DNA from: Alphaproteobacteria bacterium
Lineage (GTDB): Bacteria > Pseudomonadota > Alphaproteobacteria > Puniceispirillales > Puniceispirillaceae
Reading direction: 5' to 3'
Length of the DNA: 18,548 nt
Assembly (NCBI GenBank): GCA_011522945.1
Contig: WTHY01000022.1
Location: 1-18,548 of the forward strand
Of this stretch, positions 15,080 to 18,548 are shown in pieces. The position numbers were made by a program, and so were the translations under genes. The notes beneath the pieces were generated by a model. The model made no database searches. It was not told the origin of the DNA and saw only the letters and a list, made by a program, of their open reading frames with translations. Every line of letters starts with the position of its first letter. Position 1 is the first letter of the stretch.

Positions 15080-15622
15080 TTAATATTGATTTAGATTTAG
15101 CGAAAAATACGACCCGCGCAAATATGACAGCTCACTTGAGAGCAGACCCATACTGCCAGAACTTGATCTTGCACAGCTAATTACAAGGAAATTGTCAAAG
15201 CGGGCATCATCAACTTTACCTTTATTCACGACAAAAACCGCAGCCTCGCGGCTATTTTCCAGCGTAAAGGGACCATGGGAGCCATTATCGACAATACTCA
15301 AAGTGCCATTACGCAAAACAGCCGGGCTTACAACATCCACACGCCTTTCGCAGGCATTTGCAAAATCGGCTTCTTCTGTGCTGTAAGTGGTTGAAAAATA
15401 GTCTGGCGTCCCATTAGAAAGTTTTGTTAAATAAACACCAAGTTCAAGGTTTTCACGCGCTTCGTGATATAAATGTGAGGTTACACGTTGCTCTACAGAT
15501 TTTTTCTGATTCTGCGCGACAAGGTTCAGCAGAGGCACTGTCGACACAGACAAGATAGCGACGATGCTAAGAGCAGCAATCAACGCAAATCCTTCTTCTT
15601 TATGAATGACAGTGAACCGCAT
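15080..15622 (-). CDS. Small pseudopilin-like protein B (GspK/PilX-type N-terminus, no Glu+5)
   Basis: Protein of 180 aa. A short basic leader ends at Gly11, followed by F12-A-L-I-A16 and a hydrophobic helix to about residue 33, which fits a prepilin-peptidase substrate. The residue at +5 is Ala rather than Glu, as in GspK- or PilX-like minor pseudopilins that sit at the filament tip. The mature part has two Cys (in 'NACERR' and 'ISCARS') that could form a disulphide, and no domain I recognise. ATG at 15634 is possible, but ATG at 15622 has GAGG six bases upstream and is chosen. The gene points opposite to its neighbours: it converges on gene A, and its first 21 bases overlap the start of gene C on the other strand. 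Membership in the same pilus-like system as A and C is inferred. Confidence 0.75.
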   Translation of the reverse strand: MRFTVIHKEEGFALIAALSIVAILSVSTVPLLNLVAQNQKKSVEQRVTSHLYHEARENLELGVYLTKLSNGTPDYFSTTYSTEEADFANACERRVDVVSPAVLRNGTLSIVDNGSHGPFTLENSREAAVFVVNKGKVDDARFDNFLVISCARSSSGSMGLLSSELSYLRGSYFSLNLNQY

Positions 15623-18548
15623 AAATTTCCTCATAAACGAATCTTTGGTACCCAGCTACCTGGCCTCACCCTCATTGAGCTTTTAATATATGTCGCCATT
15701 TTTGGTGTCATATCCATCGGTATCTTTACTCTAGTCAATTATGTCCAGCGGACCAATCTCAAAGTTATAAACACAGCCAATGTGCAAGCTGAGGTGGCTT
15801 TAGCACAGGATTATGTGCGCGCGCGCCTCGGCCGGGCTGATGATATAGATATTCTAGATTCAGATGGAGAGGGCAATAGCTGCTTACAATTAAATCGGAC
15901 ACTAGCCGAATCCATAACGGGCTATTGGTTTGACGGCTCCGGCACATCTGTGCGTGCCGCAAGCTATAACCCGCCCTCTGGTAATGACGCACGAGCCGTA
16001 TCTCTCTGGGCCTATGTGCCAGAAAACCATAATTCTGAGACAACTTTGGTACGTTGGGGACGTGCTGCTGACCGGCGTCTATTTCAAATCATGCTCAGAA
16101 ATACCGGCATTCCGCATATGGACTTCAACTGTGCGAATATCATCCCCTCTAGCTTCCCAGATCTAAGAGATGATAGCTGGCATCATATTGTGATGAGCTA
16201 TGATGGAACCACATTAAATAGTGGCGGCCTGCGTATGTGGGTTGATAATCAGGAATTATCCTTCACTTATAATGATGCCTGTGGCGCGACACAAAACACC
16301 CTTCAGACAGAGGGCAGTTCCCATGCAGATAATTTCGGCTTGGTCTTCGGCGCGCAATCACATACCAATTCCCTGAATTTTCAGGGTGGGATTTCTGATT
16401 TAAAAATCTGGAATTCAGCCCTGACAGATATTCATGTGAACGCTTTGTTTGAAGCGCGATCAAAAACCACCTCTGTCGCAACCGCAAATTTAGAATACCA
16501 TGTTTCGCTGGATAGTGAGCCTGACAATTCAACAGTAACGAGTCTTGTCTCACCCTTTGATAATGCGACCTTAAATGGTTTCCAGACAGGTGCTGTACAA
16601 TTTGCTACGACAGATGAGCGAACCCTTACAGAAACCCTGACTTTCAGAGATTCGGATAATGATAGCCGTTTTGAGCTATGGCATCACGCAAGTTCTGATA
16701 ATTGCACGCCTGATAGCAGCAGTGATGATTGGCGTCTGGCCAGCGATGATATTTTTGTCCCGGCAACAGACGGCTTCTTCTCATCTGTATCTGATGAGCC
16801 AAGCAATGTGTCCTTAAGTTTTGGTTATGAGGATGCAGAGGATCGCGAACCGACTGTTGTTGAAGCTGCCTCAACAAAACGTGTTGGTTTGTCACGATCC
16901 TTTAAGAATGAAAATCTGTGCAGACCAGCAGCAGAGCTAGAAATTTCATCATCTACAACATGCATGCTTGACCGCGCCTTTGCACTGATTTCCACGCAAT
17001 ATGATAATATGACAGATTCTCTCGTGGTCCTGAATGCAACACGGACTGTTGATGGAGATGACATTGTATATTCCAATATCCCATTTGCAGATTTGGATAT
17101 GCGTGCCAGATGGCAGTCAAACACCGGGGTTCTCACATTTTCGATGACGGATAATAGCAGTCTTGAGGTAGATGACTGGGTGTTGGCAATGCAGAATGTT
17201 GCCTACAAACCTACCTCAACCTCTTATTCCAGCTTTAAAAATATCATGTTTGGGGTGGGCCAACTACCGTTTGAAATAGATGGCGAATATCACTATTACG
17301 AATTTGTGTCTCCTCGTGCCGACGATTTTGATGCTGCCAGGACAGCCGCAACAGCAGATAGTAATATGCTCTGTGGCAAACGTGGCTATCTGGCCACTGT
17401 GACAAGTCAGGCTGAAAATGATTTCCTAGCTGATCGCTTCCTTGATGAAGATGGGAATTGGCCACGTGGCTGGCTTGGCGCGGCTGATTCAGGCAATGAA
17501 GGGAAATGGATCTGGCTTGACGGGCCAGAGGCTGGCATTCGCTTCTGGCAAGGTGAGACAAGCGGTGGCGATCCTATTTTTGAGGATGGCACAGATGATG
17601 GGGATGTTGCTGTTGGTCCTGGTACTGGTGGTGCAAATGAGTGGAATGTTCAATATGTAGATTTGAACACAAGTTTGAGTAATGACCTCAGGCAAACAGT
17701 TGTTACAAAAGATGTGACTGAATCGAGAGAATTACGATTCACAAACTGGGCTGAGTTAGAGCCAAATGATTGCTGTGCCGGTGAGGATTATCTGCAGATT
17801 GCTGGTATCAAATGGGGGCATGGCCTCTGGAATGATATGGTAGAAAATCAAACCTGTGATACCGCTCTGACAGACCACACAGCAAAATATGATGTTTGTG
17901 GCTATTATGTAGAATGGGGTGGCACAGATAATGATTCTGATGTTGTCTTGGCAGATGTTGTTACAGTTGACCTCGCGAAACATAGAGCTGTATGTGAGCC
18001 TGCTTCACTGAATGTGCCGCCAACTTTGACAGCGACTAGTGGCTTAGCTGCTACTATTACCGGCATCTTCCTGACAAATGAAGATCTAAATGAAACGGCA
18101 ACATTGACCTTTGAATTAGACCAGCCTGATGCAACGCTCGGCTTTACGAATATGAGCAATGTATCTGTGACAGATAATGGGACAGACCTCGTCACGCTAA
18201 CAGGTAGCATCACCAATATCCGGGCAATGATTGATACGCTCACCTATATGTCCCCAAGCGGCTATTTTGGCCCAGATAGTTTGGAAATTACAGCCAATAT
18301 AGATAGTAAGGAATTTACAGGCACAACGGTGATTGATGTGCGTGCGAATTGTGGTGGCGAGACAGGCGGAACTGCTGTGCGTCTAGATCTCGGCGTTGTT
18401 GATGATGATAATAATTTCATCTCGAATCAATTCGTAACCATGGTATCTAGGACAAACACAGACCATCCGCAATTTCATTATGGCTATTGCCGTAATAACT
18501 GGCGCCGCTATGACAAACCAAGCGACAACTCCCCATATTATTCAAACC
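15602..18548 (+). CDS. Giant modular prepilin-like protein C with LamG, cadherin-like and C-type-lectin-like domains; 3' end beyond window
   Basis: Open for 982 codons from ATG 15602 to the right edge with no stop. The leader ends at Gly21, then L22-T-L-I-E26 (Glu+5) and a hydrophobic helix to about 44: a prepilin N-terminus. Residues about 131-285 are a LamG/concanavalin-like domain ('WHHIVMSYDG' from W193; 'GGISDLKIW' at 262-270). Residues about 290-555 include further cadherin-like strands. Residues about 560-770 are a C-type-lectin-like domain: 'YHYYEF', 'RGYLATVTSQAEN' from R594, 'GWLGAAD', E720-P-N, W743-N-D and 'CGYYVEW'. EPN and WND are the calcium/sugar-binding motifs of mannose-type lectins. 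Residues 803-982 match the module of protein A. No ribosome site precedes the ATG, and no other start codon lies between it and the leader, so the start is uncertain. Gene A continues about 225 residues past the equivalent point, so C is probably well over 1,100 aa. Likely a surface adhesin mounted on a pilus-like filament. Confidence 0.85.
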   Translation, partial: MNDSEPHKFPHKRIFGTQLPGLTLIELLIYVAIFGVISIGIFTLVNYVQRTNLKVINTANVQAEVALAQDYVRARLGRADDIDILDSDGEGNSCLQLNRTLAESITGYWFDGSGTSVRAASYNPPSGNDARAVSLWAYVPENHNSETTLVRWGRAADRRLFQIMLRNTGIPHMDFNCANIIPSSFPDLRDDSWHHIVMSYDGTTLNSGGLRMWVDNQELSFTYNDACGATQNTLQTEGSSHADNFGLVFGAQSHTNSLNFQGGISDLKIWNSALTDIHVNALFEARSKTTSVATANLEYHVSLDSEPDNSTVTSLVSPFDNATLNGFQTGAVQFATTDERTLTETLTFRDSDNDSRFELWHHASSDNCTPDSSSDDWRLASDDIFVPATDGFFSSVSDEPSNVSLSFGYEDAEDREPTVVEAASTKRVGLSRSFKNENLCRPAAELEISSSTTCMLDRAFALISTQYDNMTDSLVVLNATRTVDGDDIVYSNIPFADLDMRARWQSNTGVLTFSMTDNSSLEVDDWVLAMQNVAYKPTSTSYSSFKNIMFGVGQLPFEIDGEYHYYEFVSPRADDFDAARTAATADSNMLCGKRGYLATVTSQAENDFLADRFLDEDGNWPRGWLGAADSGNEGKWIWLDGPEAGIRFWQGETSGGDPIFEDGTDDGDVAVGPGTGGANEWNVQYVDLNTSLSNDLRQTVVTKDVTESRELRFTNWAELEPNDCCAGEDYLQIAGIKWGHGLWNDMVENQTCDTALTDHTAKYDVCGYYVEWGGTDNDSDVVLADVVTVDLAKHRAVCEPASLNVPPTLTATSGLAATITGIFLTNEDLNETATLTFELDQPDATLGFTNMSNVSVTDNGTDLVTLTGSITNIRAMIDTLTYMSPSGYFGPDSLEITANIDSKEFTGTTVIDVRANCGGETGGTAVRLDLGVVDDDNNFISNQFVTMVSRTNTDHPQFHYGYCRNNWRRYDKPSDNSPYYSN
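18008..18548 (+). repeat. Module in gene C homologous to the middle of gene A
   Basis: Codes for residues about 803-982 of protein C: a cadherin-like repeat ('IRAMIDTLTYMSPSGYFGPD') followed by the 'NCGGETGGTAVRLDLG' domain starting at residue 916. It aligns with residues 248 onward of protein A with few gaps. The window ends inside the second domain. Confidence 0.8.

Noticed and set aside
17244..17561. Several minus-strand open frames of 60-112 codons opposite gene C
   Set aside because: Gene C has clear domains on the plus strand. The antisense frames are low-complexity translations of its biased codon use.
13106..18548. Possibility that genes A-C are a mobile island or phage tail-fibre region
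   Set aside because: No integrase, transposase, tRNA, terminal repeats or phage structural genes are seen, and the N-termini are prepilin-like rather than phage-like. A foreign origin remains possible but is not supported by sequence here.

Overview
This window looks like chromosome from a free-living, probably marine, alphaproteobacterium. The evidence is a moderate to low GC content, tightly packed genes, a Gram-negative polyamine ABC operon, a DadA-type dehydrogenase behind a tandem glycine riboswitch, and close protein resemblance to alphaproteobacterial families. A SAR116-like lineage is a guess, not shown by the sequence. No tRNA, rRNA, CRISPR, insertion sequence or transposase is visible.

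Bases 1-12835 hold eleven genes, all on the minus strand, so transcription runs right to left. Reading in that direction: inorganic pyrophosphatase (ppa); a divergent FolD; a tandem glycine riboswitch and dadA; dihydroorotase (pyrC); a polyamine-type ABC operon in the order potF-potG-potH-potI; orotate phosphoribosyltransferase (pyrE) abutting a PfkB sugar kinase; then a nucleoside-hydrolase operon (nucleoside hydrolase, 2-oxoglutarate/Fe(II) oxygenase, BMP-family nucleoside-binding protein). The last gene runs off the left edge. The left half makes a coherent nucleoside and pyrimidine set: import of a nucleoside, cleavage to base plus ribose, phosphorylation of ribose, and PRPP-dependent orotate use, with pyrC a few genes away.

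Bases 13106-18548 are of a different kind. Three genes encode proteins with type IV prepilin N-termini: pilA-like gene A (plus, 631 aa), gene B (minus, 180 aa, GspK/PilX-like without Glu+5), and gene C (plus, at least 982 aa, running off the right edge). A and C are far larger than normal pilins. They carry extracellular modules: cadherin-like repeats in both, and in C also a LamG/concanavalin-like domain and a C-type-lectin-like domain with EPN and WND motifs. A and C share a homologous module of about 150 residues. This is the most interesting part of the window: a likely set of modular, lectin-bearing minor (pseudo)pilins acting as surface adhesins. No pilus motor, peptidase or secretin gene lies in the window.

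Other notable points are: a FolD in which the catalytic Lys and Asp are replaced by Gln and Glu; a candidate promoter at the end of folD that would drive the riboswitch; a strong intrinsic-terminator-like hairpin between potF and potG; and 5' ends of genes B and C that overlap on opposite strands.
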